This document shows, piece after piece, positions 24,493-33,280 of a stretch of DNA of 64,000 nucleotides; within the stretch, counting starts at the first letter, position 1, and each line of letters opens with the position of its first letter. Both the position numbers and the translations under genes were made by a program. The stretch comes from CBDDIP01 sp965229005. Its GTDB lineage: Bacteria > Actinomycetota > Acidimicrobiia > Acidimicrobiales > Ilumatobacteraceae. The DNA lies in contig CBDDIP010000001.1 in NCBI GenBank assembly GCA_965229005.1, positions 558,001 through 622,000 of the forward strand, read 5' to 3'. The notes below the pieces were generated by a model. That model did not search any database. It was given only the letters and a program-made list of their open reading frames with translations, and had not been told where the DNA came from.

Positions 24493-25148
24493 CACGCGTC
24501 CCAGTGGATGACCGAGTCGGCCGGCGGGCGCATCACCGGCTTGAAGTCGGTTCCGGTGGTGAACGCCACCGGGCTGAGGCACACCTGCTGCACCGAGTCG
24601 AACGGGATGCCGACGATGTCGGCCACTGCCTGCTCCATGAACAGGTGGATCGTGGTCCAGCAGGTGCCGAGCCCACGAGCGCGGGCGGCGAGCATGAAGT
24701 TCCACATCGCCGGCATGACGTTGCCGTACGCGGCCGCGCTCATCATCGATGGCGTGCCGTCGAGCCGGCCGGTGCCGCTGCAGGCGATGACGATGGCCGG
24801 CGCTTCGGCCATGTGCTCGCCGAGGTAGTCGGCCGACGACGCGCTGCGTTGCTGCTGCGCGTTGGCCAGCTCCTCACCCTTGTCGATCGAACCGATGTAG
24901 GCACCGTCGATGCCGGAGTAGATCGCGTAGCACTGGCGGTACACGTCGCCGAGCGCCTTGCGCTTGGCCTCGTCGCGCACCACGACGAACTGCATCGAGA
25001 TGCTGTTCGAGCCGCTCGGTGCCTGCAGCGCCATGTCGACGCACTCGCGGATCAGGTCGTCGGGGACCGGGCGGGAGAAGTCGAGACGCTTGCGAACGGC
25101 GCGCGTGGTGGAGAGCAACTCGTCGGGACTGAGCGGGAGGACCGGCAT
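24489..25148 (-). CDS. Nitroreductase family FMN oxidoreductase
   Basis: A 219-residue flavoprotein. The N-terminal TTRAVRKRLDFSRPVPDDLI and the ALQAPSGSN segment are the usual FMN phosphate-binding region, and LGTCWTTIHL lies near the second FMN contact. It should reduce quinones, nitro-compounds or flavins with NAD(P)H. The start ATG 25148 is supported by TATGGT 6 nt upstream. A longer frame to 25325 would overlap the divergent gene. It is translationally coupled to the methyltransferase gene. Confidence 0.9.
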   Translation of the reverse strand: MPVLPLSPDELLSTTRAVRKRLDFSRPVPDDLIRECVDMALQAPSGSNSISMQFVVVRDEAKRKALGDVYRQCYAIYSGIDGAYIGSIDKGEELANAQQQRSASSADYLGEHMAEAPAIVIACSGTGRLDGTPSMMSAAAYGNVMPAMWNFMLAARARGLGTCWTTIHLFMEQAVADIVGIPFDSVQQVCLSPVAFTTGTDFKPVMRPPADSVIHWDAW

Positions 25149-25154
25149 GCGCGC

Positions 25155-25162
25155 ACCATAAT
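25155..25162. promoter_or_regulatory. Overlapping divergent -10 boxes
   Basis: Minus-strand TATGGT (25160-25155) lies 6 nt before the nitroreductase ATG 25148. Plus-strand CATAAT (25157-25162) lies 8 nt before GTG 25171. The two boxes share four base pairs, so two polymerases could not open both at once. Confidence 0.5.
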
Positions 25163-25170
25163 CGGCAACC

Positions 25171-26715
25171 GTGACCGAACTCGGAGCCCCAGCGGTGCCG
25201 CTCCGCCCGAGTCGGGACCGCAGCAGGTGGGCGACGGCCACCGCGGCGATCATCGCCGTCGCTGCCGGCGCGCTCGTCCTGGTGGCCACCCGCAGCGACC
25301 CGATCCTGTCGCCCGACTCGATCACCTACCTCGCCGGCGCGAGCCACCTCCGGCGTCTCGACGGGCTGCTGGACTTCACCGGCGAACCGCTGACGGTGTT
25401 CGGCCCTGTCTTCCCGCTGCTGCTCGCACCCGGAGGGCGCAGCCTGCTGTGGGCGAGCATCATCGGCGCGCTCAGCGTCGCCGGCGGTACCGCGCTGATG
25501 TGGGCGAACTTGCGCCATCGCGTCCGATGGGGCAGCGCGCTGCTCGGCGCCGCCGCGTTCGGTGCTGCGCAGGGTTTGGTGCGCGTGGCCTCGACGGTGT
25601 GGAGCGAAGCGCCCTACATCGCCATCTCGTTGGCGACTCTGCTCGTGCTCGGCCGGCCGCTCGCCGGGCTGATCACCGAGCGTCGCGCTGCCATCGGCGG
25701 CGCGCTCGCGGGCGTCGGCTTCCTCACCCGCTACGCCGGCGCCGGGCTGGTGATGACTGCGCTGACGATGGTGGCCGTCGCCGCGATCGGGGGCGGACGA
25801 CGCCACGTCGTGCGATGCGTCGGCGCTGCCGCGGCCAGCGCAGTGGCGATCGCTGCCATCTGGGTGGTGCGCAACCTCGTCGAGACCGGGGAGGCACTCG
25901 GCCCGCGATTCGAGGGCGGCACCTCCGAGCCCGTGCGCACGTTGGTGCAGCGCCCGTTCGCGCCCATCGGGCAGCTCGTCGTCGGATTCCACATGTCGGC
26001 CGACACCACCGAGCGCGTCGGCCAGCTCGTTGCCGTTGCGTTGGCCGCGATCACCGTGTGGATGTTCGCCGGCCGGTCGCGACGAGTGATCGACATCGGG
26101 ATGGCGCTGTTCGCGATCACGTCGATCGTGGTGCCGGTGCTCGCTCGAGCCGCCACGAGCAACGACATCGAGTACCGCGTCATGTCGCCGATCCTCGTGC
26201 CGATCATCTGGTTCGCCGTCGTCGGCTGCGACGCCATCGCTCACCGACGCGCTGTCATCGTTGCCGGCGCCGCGCTCACCGCGTGGTGGTGCTGGCAAGG
26301 CGTGGCAATGGCCGCCGACGTTCCCGACTTCCTCAGCGGCTCGGCAGGGACGGCGCAGTTCTCACCGGCGCTGTACGACGCGATCGATGAGCTCCCATCC
26401 GACGCGATCGTGCTCACCAACAACCCGCAACGAGTGTGGTTCCAGACGGGACGCGAGCCGACGCTGTTCGCCTTCACCCGGCCGCGGGCCGGCAACAGCC
26501 ACTACCCGATCAGCGCGGCGGCGACGCTGTCGCGCGCGTGTGCAGGCAACGCCTACCTTGCGTGGTTCCCCGGCCTCGCCAACACGCTCGGCCTCGAGCC
26601 CGAGCAGCTGCGCCCCGATCTGGTCGCGGTCGTGCGCCTCGACGAGGTCTCGGCCGTTGCCGGCGGCACGCTCTACCAGCTGTCGCCGATCGACCCATCT
26701 GACTGCACCAGCTGA
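25171..26715 (+). CDS. Polytopic membrane protein, GT-C glycosyltransferase-like
   Basis: A 514-residue membrane protein with about nine or ten hydrophobic segments, starting at residues 25-42 (AAIIAVAAGALVLVATRS). A first extracytoplasmic loop contains DPILSPDSITYL, which resembles the Asp-containing loop of ArnT/PMT-like lipid-linked sugar transferases. A soluble C-terminal region of about 130 residues follows (ALYDAIDELPSDAIVLTNNP). It probably moves a sugar from a polyprenyl carrier. Donor and acceptor are unknown. Confidence 0.82.
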   Translation: MTELGAPAVPLRPSRDRSRWATATAAIIAVAAGALVLVATRSDPILSPDSITYLAGASHLRRLDGLLDFTGEPLTVFGPVFPLLLAPGGRSLLWASIIGALSVAGGTALMWANLRHRVRWGSALLGAAAFGAAQGLVRVASTVWSEAPYIAISLATLLVLGRPLAGLITERRAAIGGALAGVGFLTRYAGAGLVMTALTMVAVAAIGGGRRHVVRCVGAAAASAVAIAAIWVVRNLVETGEALGPRFEGGTSEPVRTLVQRPFAPIGQLVVGFHMSADTTERVGQLVAVALAAITVWMFAGRSRRVIDIGMALFAITSIVVPVLARAATSNDIEYRVMSPILVPIIWFAVVGCDAIAHRRAVIVAGAALTAWWCWQGVAMAADVPDFLSGSAGTAQFSPALYDAIDELPSDAIVLTNNPQRVWFQTGREPTLFAFTRPRAGNSHYPISAAATLSRACAGNAYLAWFPGLANTLGLEPEQLRPDLVAVVRLDEVSAVAGGTLYQLSPIDPSDCTS

Positions 26716-26726
26716 GGCGCCGGCGC

Positions 26727-27029
26727 TCAGGTGTCCGGGCGCTCGATCCGATCGAGCAAGGCGATCAGTTGCGGCTCGGCGTTCGGGCCGTAGGCCGACA
26801 CGACGATGCCCCGCTGACCGCAGTCGGCACAGAGCACGCCGAGCACCACCGATTCGTCGCCGGGATCGCTGTCGCCCTCAAACCGGTACGTCTCGACGAC
26901 GCTGAGCGAGGCGTGCGGATGCCCGTTGACGCACGTCGGCGTGGCGTGGTCGATGACCACGAAGTCCTCCGCGTAGCCCGCCGCGGCGAGCAGCTGGACC
27001 GCTGCGGTGACCGTGTCGGGCGTCGTCAT
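26727..27029 (-). CDS. Small protein of unknown function with YRFEGDSDP motif
   Basis: A 100-residue protein. It holds CVNGHPH around residue 33, YRFEGDSDPGDESVVLGVLC in the middle and CADCG after it. The last cysteines and the His could bind metal. The RFEGxSDPxDxSV motif is, from memory, like short proteins annotated elsewhere as phosphoribosylpyrophosphate synthetase-like, but it has no PRPP-binding loop. ATG 27029 has TAGGAT 6 nt upstream, overlapping the stop of the TetR gene. Confidence 0.8.
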   Translation of the reverse strand: MTTPDTVTAAVQLLAAAGYAEDFVVIDHATPTCVNGHPHASLSVVETYRFEGDSDPGDESVVLGVLCADCGQRGIVVSAYGPNAEPQLIALLDRIERPDT

Positions 27030-27035
27030 GAGCCG

Positions 27036-27041
27036 ATCCTA
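27036..27041 (-). promoter_or_regulatory. -10 box (TAGGAT) inside the end of the TetR gene
   Basis: Minus-strand TAGGAT lies 6 nt before ATG 27029 and includes the TAG stop of the upstream TetR gene (27039-27041), giving the small gene its own leaderless promoter. Confidence 0.45.
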
Positions 27042-27692
27042 CAGACCTCGGCTTCTGGCGGTCCGTGCGGCCAGCAGGGCCCGAGTCCCGTCTCCGATCG
27101 GGGCGGTGAGCATCGCGGTGACGAGGTCGATGAGGTTGCTGGTGAAGAGCTGGTCATCGCGCCGCTGCGCGCCGGCGGCACGGCGCGAGAGCTCCGTGAA
27201 CGTGAAGCGAATCGCGGCGAAGCGGTGGTGCAGCGTTCGCACGGCCACGTCGTCCAACATCGGCGCGACCATCGCTCGCCACCGGGCGGTGCTGTCCGCC
27301 GCGTTGGCGTCCGCGTCGGGGGCGTGCGCGACCTGGCTGATGAGCTGTGCATGGATCCGCAGGTAGTACCGCCCGCCGTCGCGATCGGCCAGCTTCGCAG
27401 CGGTTGGACGGACCAAGGCCGCCACCAGTGCCCGCAGATCGTTCTGTCCAGCCGCTTGGTACTGGTCGAGCAACGCGTGGCGAGCGGCATCCACCGCCGG
27501 GATGTGCTTGGCCATCACGGCGCGGAGCAAGCCGCGACGATCGGTGAAGTGGTACTGCAGCGCCGAGGCGTTCCGCTGAAGTGCTGCAGCGTTGATCTCG
27601 CGCAGCGAGACCGCGTCGATGCCCCGCTCGGCGAACAGTTGCTCAGCGGCAGCGATCAGCTGTCGTCTCGTGGACTCCGGATTCGGCGCCAT
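27039..27692 (-). CDS. TetR family transcriptional regulator
   Basis: A 217-residue regulator with a helix-turn-helix at about residues 9-50 (STRRQLIAAAEQLFAERG, then VSLREINAAALQRNASALQY). The C-terminal domain is Arg-rich with no identified ligand. It starts at ATG 27692 with TAGCGT 9 nt upstream. It is divergent from egtB. An imperfect inverted repeat in the shared upstream region (27726-27762) is a possible operator. Confidence 0.9.
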   Translation of the reverse strand: MAPNPESTRRQLIAAAEQLFAERGIDAVSLREINAAALQRNASALQYHFTDRRGLLRAVMAKHIPAVDAARHALLDQYQAAGQNDLRALVAALVRPTAAKLADRDGGRYYLRIHAQLISQVAHAPDADANAADSTARWRAMVAPMLDDVAVRTLHHRFAAIRFTFTELSRRAAGAQRRDDQLFTSNLIDLVTAMLTAPIGDGTRALLAARTARSRGL

Positions 27693-27701
27693 CGGGGCCG
27701 A

Positions 27702-27707
27702 ACGCTA
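27702..27707 (-). promoter_or_regulatory. -10 box (TAGCGT) for the TetR gene at 27692
   Basis: Minus-strand TAGCGT lies 9 nt before ATG 27692. Confidence 0.4.
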
Positions 27708-27725
27708 ACAGTTCATTTCAAACGA

Positions 27726-27762
27726 TCGCATGAGATCATCCCAGGCAGTTGGAAACATGCGA
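27726..27762. promoter_or_regulatory. Spaced inverted repeat, possible operator
   Basis: TCGCATG (27726-27732) and its exact complement CATGCGA (27756-27762) are separated by 23 bp in the region between the TetR and egtB genes. The spacing of about three helical turns would suit dimers or looping. No second copy was noticed. Confidence 0.35.
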
Positions 27763-27826
27763 TGAACAATCCGGATCCGCAGGGCTGAGCAGGAATCAGC
27801 GGGGGTACGTTCGCGTTCACTGCCCT

Positions 27827-29089
27827 ATGCCTGACACGACGATCATTGACGCGTTCCTGGCCACGAGGTCGCTCACCGAGCAGCTCGCCGCGCCGCTGTC
27901 GGCCGAGGATCAGACCGTGCAGTCGATGCCCGACGTCAGTCCGACGAAGTGGCACCGCGCCCACGTCACCTGGTTCTTCGAGACCTTCCTGCTCGAGCGC
28001 TTCGAGGACGCCCACGAACCGTTCGTGGCCGAGTACCGCGAGCTGTTCAACAGCTACTACGAGGGCGTCGGCCCGCAGTACCCCCGCGCCGCGCGCGGCG
28101 CAATCACTCGGCCGGGCGTGGCGGAGGTCGGCCAGTACCGGGCTTCGGTCGACGCTCGCATGCGCTCGCTGCTGTCCGCGCATCCCGAGCACACCGAGAT
28201 CGCCAAGCTCACGGAGCTCGGCATCCACCACGAGCAGCAGCACCAAGAGCTGTTGCTGATGGACATCAAGCACGTCCTGTCGTTGAACCCGCTGCACCCC
28301 GCCTACCGACCAGTGGCCGCCTCGATGCCGACCGCGCCGGCACCGCTCCAGTGGCTGTCCTTCGACGGCGGGCTCGTCGAGACCGGAGAGCGCGGCGACG
28401 AATTCTGCTTCGACAACGAGACGCCGCGCCACGCCGTCTACGTCCATCCGTTCCAGATCGCCGACCGCCTGGTGACGTGCGGCGAGTGGCAGGCGTTCAT
28501 CGACGACGGCGGTTACCGGCGGTCCGAGCTGTGGCTCTCCGACGGATGGCACCGAGTCAACGACGAAGGGTGGCGTGCGCCGCTGTACTGGCTCGAGGAC
28601 GAGCGCGGTTGGCAGGTGCACACCCTTGCCGGCACGCGTGCGATCGACGCTGACGAACCGGTGTGCCACGTCAGCTTCTACGAAGCCGACGCCTTCGCGC
28701 ACTGGGCCGGCAAGCGACTGCCCACCGAGTTCGAGTGGGAGGTCGCCTCCGGTCGCGCCGGCTCGCCGCGACCGTTCGACCTCGACGCGCTGCACCCGCA
28801 ACCGGCCGGCAGCGGCGACGCCTGCATGCGTCAGGCGTTCGGAGAGTGCTGGCAGTGGACCGCATCGGCGTACCTCCCCTACCCCGGCTTCCGCCCGGCC
28901 GAAGGCGCCGTCGGCGAGTACAACGGCAAGTTCATGTCGGGCCAGATGGTGTTGCGCGGCAGCAGCGCGTTCACCCCGCCCGGCCATGCGCGGGCGACGT
29001 ACCGCAATTTCTTCCCGCCGCACGCCCGCTGGGCGCTCTCCGGTGTTCGCCTCGCCGACGGAGCCCGGACAGACGGAGACCGGGCATGA
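27827..29089 (+). CDS. egtB: Ergothioneine biosynthesis sulfoxide synthase EgtB
   Basis: A 420-residue non-heme iron enzyme that joins trimethylhistidine (hercynine) to a cysteine thiol donor using oxygen. The N-terminal DinB-like domain carries the iron ligands: HRAHVTWFFE (His43/46) and HHEQQHQE (His135, His139). The C-terminal formylglycine-generating-enzyme-like domain starts near residue 180 and ends with FMSGQMVLRGSSAFTPPGHA. I chose ATG 27827; the frame is open from 27749 without better support. The stop overlaps the egtD start (ATGA). Confidence 0.95.
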   Translation: MPDTTIIDAFLATRSLTEQLAAPLSAEDQTVQSMPDVSPTKWHRAHVTWFFETFLLERFEDAHEPFVAEYRELFNSYYEGVGPQYPRAARGAITRPGVAEVGQYRASVDARMRSLLSAHPEHTEIAKLTELGIHHEQQHQELLLMDIKHVLSLNPLHPAYRPVAASMPTAPAPLQWLSFDGGLVETGERGDEFCFDNETPRHAVYVHPFQIADRLVTCGEWQAFIDDGGYRRSELWLSDGWHRVNDEGWRAPLYWLEDERGWQVHTLAGTRAIDADEPVCHVSFYEADAFAHWAGKRLPTEFEWEVASGRAGSPRPFDLDALHPQPAGSGDACMRQAFGECWQWTASAYLPYPGFRPAEGAVGEYNGKFMSGQMVLRGSSAFTPPGHARATYRNFFPPHARWALSGVRLADGARTDGDRA

Positions 29090-30066
29090 GCCGTTCCACC
29101 GCCACCTTCGAGACCCACCTCGGCCCGGACTGGCAGCACGACGCGTTGGTCGACGACGTGCGGCGCGGGCTCGGCCGTCAGCCGCGACGGTTGTCGCCGC
29201 GCTGGCTGTACGACGACCGAGGCTCTGAGCTCTTCGACGAGATCACTCGTCTGCCCGAGTACTACCCGACCGAGACCGAGCGATCGATCCTGCGTCGGGT
29301 CGCGCCGCAGATCGCCGAGCTGTCCGGCGCCGACACGTTGATCGAGCTCGGCTCGGGCACGTCCGACAAGACACGCACGCTGCTCGACTCGTTCGCCGCC
29401 ACCGGTCAGCTGCGTCGCTTCGTGCCGCTCGACGTCAGCGAGCAGACGCTGCGCCAGGCAGCCGACGAGCTGACCGCGGCCTACCCCGGGCTCGCGGTGC
29501 ACGGCATCGTCGGCGACTTCACGTTGCACCTCTCGCACCTGCCCGCCGACGGGGTGCCGATGGTGGCCTTCCTCGGTTCGACGATCGGCAATCTCTACGT
29601 GGAAGAACGTCGCGCCTTCCTGGCCACGCTCGCCGCCAACCTCCCGGCGAACGCGACGCTCCTGCTCGGCGTGGACCTGGTGAAGTCGGTCGATCGACTG
29701 GTCGCTGCCTACGACGACTCACAGGGCGTCACGGCCGAGTTCACCCGCAACGTGCTCGACGTGCTCAACCGCGAGCTCGACGGCAACTTCCAGCGCGACG
29801 CGTTCGACCACATCGCCTTCTGGGATCCAGTGCTGGAGCGGATGGACCTGCGGCTGCGGGCCAACGACGATCAGCGGGTCGATCTGCCCGGTGCGGGCAT
29901 GCGACTCGACCTCAACGACGGCGAGGAGATCCGCATCGAGATCTCGACGAAGTTCCGGCTGCCGGCGATCGCCGGCGAGCTGGCCGATGCCGGCTTCGTC
30001 GTGCGTGAGTCCTGGACCGACCCGGCCGGCGACATGGCGTTGATCCTCGCCGCCATCGACGGCTGA
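29086..30066 (+). CDS. egtD: Histidine N-alpha-methyltransferase EgtD
   Basis: A 326-residue SAM enzyme that trimethylates histidine to hercynine, the first step of ergothioneine synthesis. The N-terminus reads SPRWLYDDRGSELFDEITRL then PEYYPTETERSIL, the SAM motif is IELGSGTSDKTRTLLD, and FLGSTIGNL follows. The start ATG 29086 overlaps the egtB stop. egtB and egtD form a two-gene operon. egtA, egtC and egtE are not adjacent. Confidence 0.95.
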   Translation: MSRSTATFETHLGPDWQHDALVDDVRRGLGRQPRRLSPRWLYDDRGSELFDEITRLPEYYPTETERSILRRVAPQIAELSGADTLIELGSGTSDKTRTLLDSFAATGQLRRFVPLDVSEQTLRQAADELTAAYPGLAVHGIVGDFTLHLSHLPADGVPMVAFLGSTIGNLYVEERRAFLATLAANLPANATLLLGVDLVKSVDRLVAAYDDSQGVTAEFTRNVLDVLNRELDGNFQRDAFDHIAFWDPVLERMDLRLRANDDQRVDLPGAGMRLDLNDGEEIRIEISTKFRLPAIAGELADAGFVVRESWTDPAGDMALILAAIDG

Positions 30067-30076
30067 GGCGACGAGG

Positions 30077-31255
30077 TCACACGCTGGCGAGCATCGTCTC
30101 GAACTGCGTGCCGCGCTCGTACGGGAAGCGAGCGATGTCAGCCACTGCGTCGGCGAGCGGCACCGTGACAACCGGCTGGACATCTCGGCAGTAGACGAAC
30201 GCTGTGGCGCAGTAGTCGTCGACCCGCTCGACGATCGCGAAGGCTGCTCCTTCCTTGCCGATCGGCTGCCAGCCGTTGCCGGCGAGGACGCCGTCCGACT
30301 CGATCGCGGCGCGCGCCTCGTCCGCGCCCGGCGGGAGGATGACAGCACCGATCTGTTGGATGGTGACGCGCAGGCTGCGCTCGAACACCACCGGGTCCGG
30401 CAGGTGCCATCGGTAGAAGCCGACCATGTCCGGCATGGGCTTCGAGGTCGACGGATCGCTGACCAACAGCGGCACTCCCTGGAACTCGGTCTGGTGCGCG
30501 CCCATCCCCCACGCCGTGCCGACGTAGTCCTCCAAGCCCGTTCCGCACCACGTGGGCAACGCGTCGTCATCGTCCAGGTACATCTTCACCTCACCCTCGC
30601 CGTACCAGGCGAACCACGACGGCTCCTGAGCGACGCGGATGCCGACGTTGCAGCCGAGGAAGCGACCGGGACCGATGAAGCCGTCGGCGATCGTGAAGTC
30701 GCGGCGCAACGTGGTCGGGTTCTCGCGACGGAACGAGGCGTGCAGGATCCCGGCGTCGTCGGACACTGGCCCGAGCGTCAGGTCGAACTGGTAGTAGAGC
30801 TCGAACCGCCTCGACGTCGAGTTCGTCAGCTGCACGCGCAGGTGCCGACGGAACGGCATCGGAATCCACGAGTTGTAGCCGCGGCCTTCCTGCGTGCTCT
30901 GCAGCGCGGAGCTGTACGGCACCGGCCGACCGAGGACCGCGCCGAAGAAGTCGGGCACCGGTACGGAGATGCTCGGCTCCGTGGCCCCGTCGTAGAACAC
31001 CTCGAGCCACACCGACCGGAGCTGCTCGGGCGGCATCGGCGGAATCGTCAGCCAGAAGTGCCCGACGCGGCCCGGCCCGTCGATGTCGGCGAGCACGACG
31101 GTCTCGCCCGGTTGCACGCGCCGGTTCGGCGCACCCTTGCGGCCGCCCGCCACCGACCCGGCGGCGCCTCGAGCGCCGGTCGGGTTCTCGAACGAGACCG
31201 TGCGCGGGCGGTGCCCGAGATCGATCGTGGACGGATCGGGGAACAGGCCGCTCAC
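30077..31255 (-). CDS. DUF2961 protein, glycoside hydrolase family 172-like
   Basis: A 392-residue protein. Family landmarks are VGHFWLTIPP, WLEVFYDGA, VPVPDFFG, GYNSWIPMPF and the central GLEDYVGTAW, where a conserved acidic pair lies. GH172 members cleave or transfer alpha-arabinofuranose or fructofuranose residues, but no signal peptide is visible here. The start is taken at 31255 (MSGLFPDP). It is followed 7 bp upstream on the same strand by the monooxygenase gene, with no obvious functional link. Confidence 0.85.
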   Translation of the reverse strand: MSGLFPDPSTIDLGHRPRTVSFENPTGARGAAGSVAGGRKGAPNRRVQPGETVVLADIDGPGRVGHFWLTIPPMPPEQLRSVWLEVFYDGATEPSISVPVPDFFGAVLGRPVPYSSALQSTQEGRGYNSWIPMPFRRHLRVQLTNSTSRRFELYYQFDLTLGPVSDDAGILHASFRRENPTTLRRDFTIADGFIGPGRFLGCNVGIRVAQEPSWFAWYGEGEVKMYLDDDDALPTWCGTGLEDYVGTAWGMGAHQTEFQGVPLLVSDPSTSKPMPDMVGFYRWHLPDPVVFERSLRVTIQQIGAVILPPGADEARAAIESDGVLAGNGWQPIGKEGAAFAIVERVDDYCATAFVYCRDVQPVVTVPLADAVADIARFPYERGTQFETMLASV

Positions 31256-31262
31256 CGGTCGA

Positions 31263-33221
31263 TCACTTCAGCAGTTCGAAGTCGGCGGCGTCCGGCTCGC
31301 GCGTGCGTTGCCAGTACTCCAGCAACGTGAACGGCCAGTTCTGGGCGACGCGACCCTTCGAGTTCTTGTACCAGCTGTTGACCGTGCTCCAGCCCCACGC
31401 CATGCGCTTGTTCTCGGCGTCGACAGCCTCGTTGAACCGATCGTGCACGTCCTCGCGCACCTCGATCGCCGTCGCCCCGCTGCCGAGCGCCAGCTTCAGC
31501 AGCCCGAGGATGTAGCGCACACCGCATTCGGAGAAGTAGATGATGCTGCCGTTGATGACGATGTTGGTGTTCGGGCCGTAGAGGCAGAACAGGTTGGGGA
31601 AGTGCGGCACGACGACACCGAGATACGCGCGTGCGTCGCCGTCCCACTGCTCGTGGAGATCGCGGCCGCCGATGCCGGTGACCTTCATCGGCGTCAAGAA
31701 GTTCGACGCCTGGTAGCCCGTGCCGTAGATGATCACGTCGGCGTCGACGTGATCGCCGTTGGCCATCACCACACCGGTCGCATCGATCGACCCGATGCCG
31801 TCCGATCGCAGCGTCACGTTCGAGCGCTTCAGCGTGCGCGCCCACACGCCGTTGTCGCGCACGACGCGCTTGGAGCCCACGGGGTACGTCGGCACCACCT
31901 GCTCCATCAGGTCGGGCCGGTCGCCGAACTCGGCCTTGTAGTACTCGAGGAGCACCTGGCGCCCGAACTCGCTCATCATGCTCACCGAGGAGCCGTCGGA
32001 CTGCCACTCCGGATCGACGCGCACGCCCTCCAGCGCGCCGTCGCCCATGCGCCAGAAGATGGAGAAGCGGTTGAGCTCGCTGTACGTCGGCACGTGGCCG
32101 TAGAGCCACTGCAGCCCCGGTGAGACGGTGTCGTGGTAGTCCGGGGTCGGTGCCAGCCACGGTGGCGTCCGCTGGAAGACGGTGAGCTCGCCGGCCTGCT
32201 CGGCGACGTGCGGGATGAACTGCAGCGCGCTGGCGCCGGTGCCGATGACGACGACGCGCTTGCCGGTGAAGTCGACGGAACGGTCCCACTCCGCCGAGTG
32301 GAAGTACTCGCCACCGAACGTCTCGATGCCGTCGATCGTCGGCCACAGCGGACGGTTCAACTGCCCGACCGCACTGATCACCGCGTTGGCGGCGATCTGC
32401 TGGTCGTGCCCGTCGGCGTCGCGGTAGACGACGCTCCACATCTTCGAGTCCTCGTCCCACGTCGCGGATTCCACTGCGCAGCCGAAGCGGATGTGCGGGC
32501 GCACCTGGAACTCGTCGGCGCAGCTGCGGAAGTAGTCGTGCAGCACGTCCTGCGTGGAGTAGTGGAACGGCCAGTCGTGGCGCTGGGCGAACGAGTAGCT
32601 GTAGTTGTGGTTCGGGTTGTCGACGCGGCATCCGGGGTAGACGCTCTCGTGCCACGTGCCACCGACGTCGTCGTTCTTGTCGAGGATGGTGAAGCCGACA
32701 CCGGCCTGGTTCAGACGGTGGCCGGCGAGCACGCCGGACATGCCGGCGCCGATGATGACGACGTGGAAGTCGACGCCAGGGGCCAGCTCACCGAGCTTCC
32801 AGTCCGGGGCGCGACGGTCCTCGCCGCGGTACGCCAGCTCCTCTTCCAACAGCGGCAGGTACGCGCCCATCTCGCCACCGCCAACGGTGTACTCGAGGAT
32901 CTGCTGGAGATCGGCGTCGCTCGGCGGCGGTGCCGGCTGGCAGCCGCCGTCGCGATAGGCGCGCAGGACGTCGAAGGCGATGTCCTTCACCGCCGCCTGC
33001 TGCTCGTCGGTGAGGCCGCCCTGCGGCATCCCGATCAGCAGCGGATTGAGCCGCAACTCGGCGCGCAGCAGCGACAGATCACCGGTGAGGTAGGCGAGCG
33101 CAGGCAGCAGCGGTGGCAGTTCGGCGGCGTCGAGGGCGGCGCGGATCTCGTCGTCGCTCTCGGTGATGGGCTCGACGCCGTGCACGAACGGGCTCGGCGA
33201 GGACGAAACGGTGAGTGACAT
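31263..33221 (-). CDS. Flavin-containing monooxygenase, Baeyer-Villiger type
   Basis: A 652-residue flavoprotein. The FAD motif is VIIGAGMSGVLAGHRL near residue 155 and the NADPH motif is VVVIGTGASALQFIP. Between them lies the Baeyer-Villiger fingerprint FGGEYFHSAEW (FxGxxxHxxxW). An N-terminal extension of about 140 residues precedes the FAD domain, as in several actinobacterial ketone monooxygenases. It should insert oxygen next to a ketone to make an ester or lactone. ATG 33221 has TATGTT 8 nt upstream. The divergent neighbour is an acyl-CoA thioesterase. Confidence 0.93.
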   Translation of the reverse strand: MSLTVSSSPSPFVHGVEPITESDDEIRAALDAAELPPLLPALAYLTGDLSLLRAELRLNPLLIGMPQGGLTDEQQAAVKDIAFDVLRAYRDGGCQPAPPPSDADLQQILEYTVGGGEMGAYLPLLEEELAYRGEDRRAPDWKLGELAPGVDFHVVIIGAGMSGVLAGHRLNQAGVGFTILDKNDDVGGTWHESVYPGCRVDNPNHNYSYSFAQRHDWPFHYSTQDVLHDYFRSCADEFQVRPHIRFGCAVESATWDEDSKMWSVVYRDADGHDQQIAANAVISAVGQLNRPLWPTIDGIETFGGEYFHSAEWDRSVDFTGKRVVVIGTGASALQFIPHVAEQAGELTVFQRTPPWLAPTPDYHDTVSPGLQWLYGHVPTYSELNRFSIFWRMGDGALEGVRVDPEWQSDGSSVSMMSEFGRQVLLEYYKAEFGDRPDLMEQVVPTYPVGSKRVVRDNGVWARTLKRSNVTLRSDGIGSIDATGVVMANGDHVDADVIIYGTGYQASNFLTPMKVTGIGGRDLHEQWDGDARAYLGVVVPHFPNLFCLYGPNTNIVINGSIIYFSECGVRYILGLLKLALGSGATAIEVREDVHDRFNEAVDAENKRMAWGWSTVNSWYKNSKGRVAQNWPFTLLEYWQRTREPDAADFELLK

Positions 33222-33229
33222 GCGCGTCG

Positions 33230-33235
33230 AACATA
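33230..33235 (-). promoter_or_regulatory. -10 box (TATGTT) for the monooxygenase gene
   Basis: Minus-strand TATGTT lies 8 nt before ATG 33221, in the 59-bp divergent region with the thioesterase gene. Confidence 0.42.
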
Positions 33236-33280
33236 GGAGTCAGGTGGGTCGCGACAGGAGTCGGAGGCAAGAATGAGCCG

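Noticed and set aside
33215..33280. The longer start at 33215 for the TesB gene
   Set aside because: It would overlap the start of the divergent monooxygenase gene and its -10 box. ATG 33281 has a good ribosome site.
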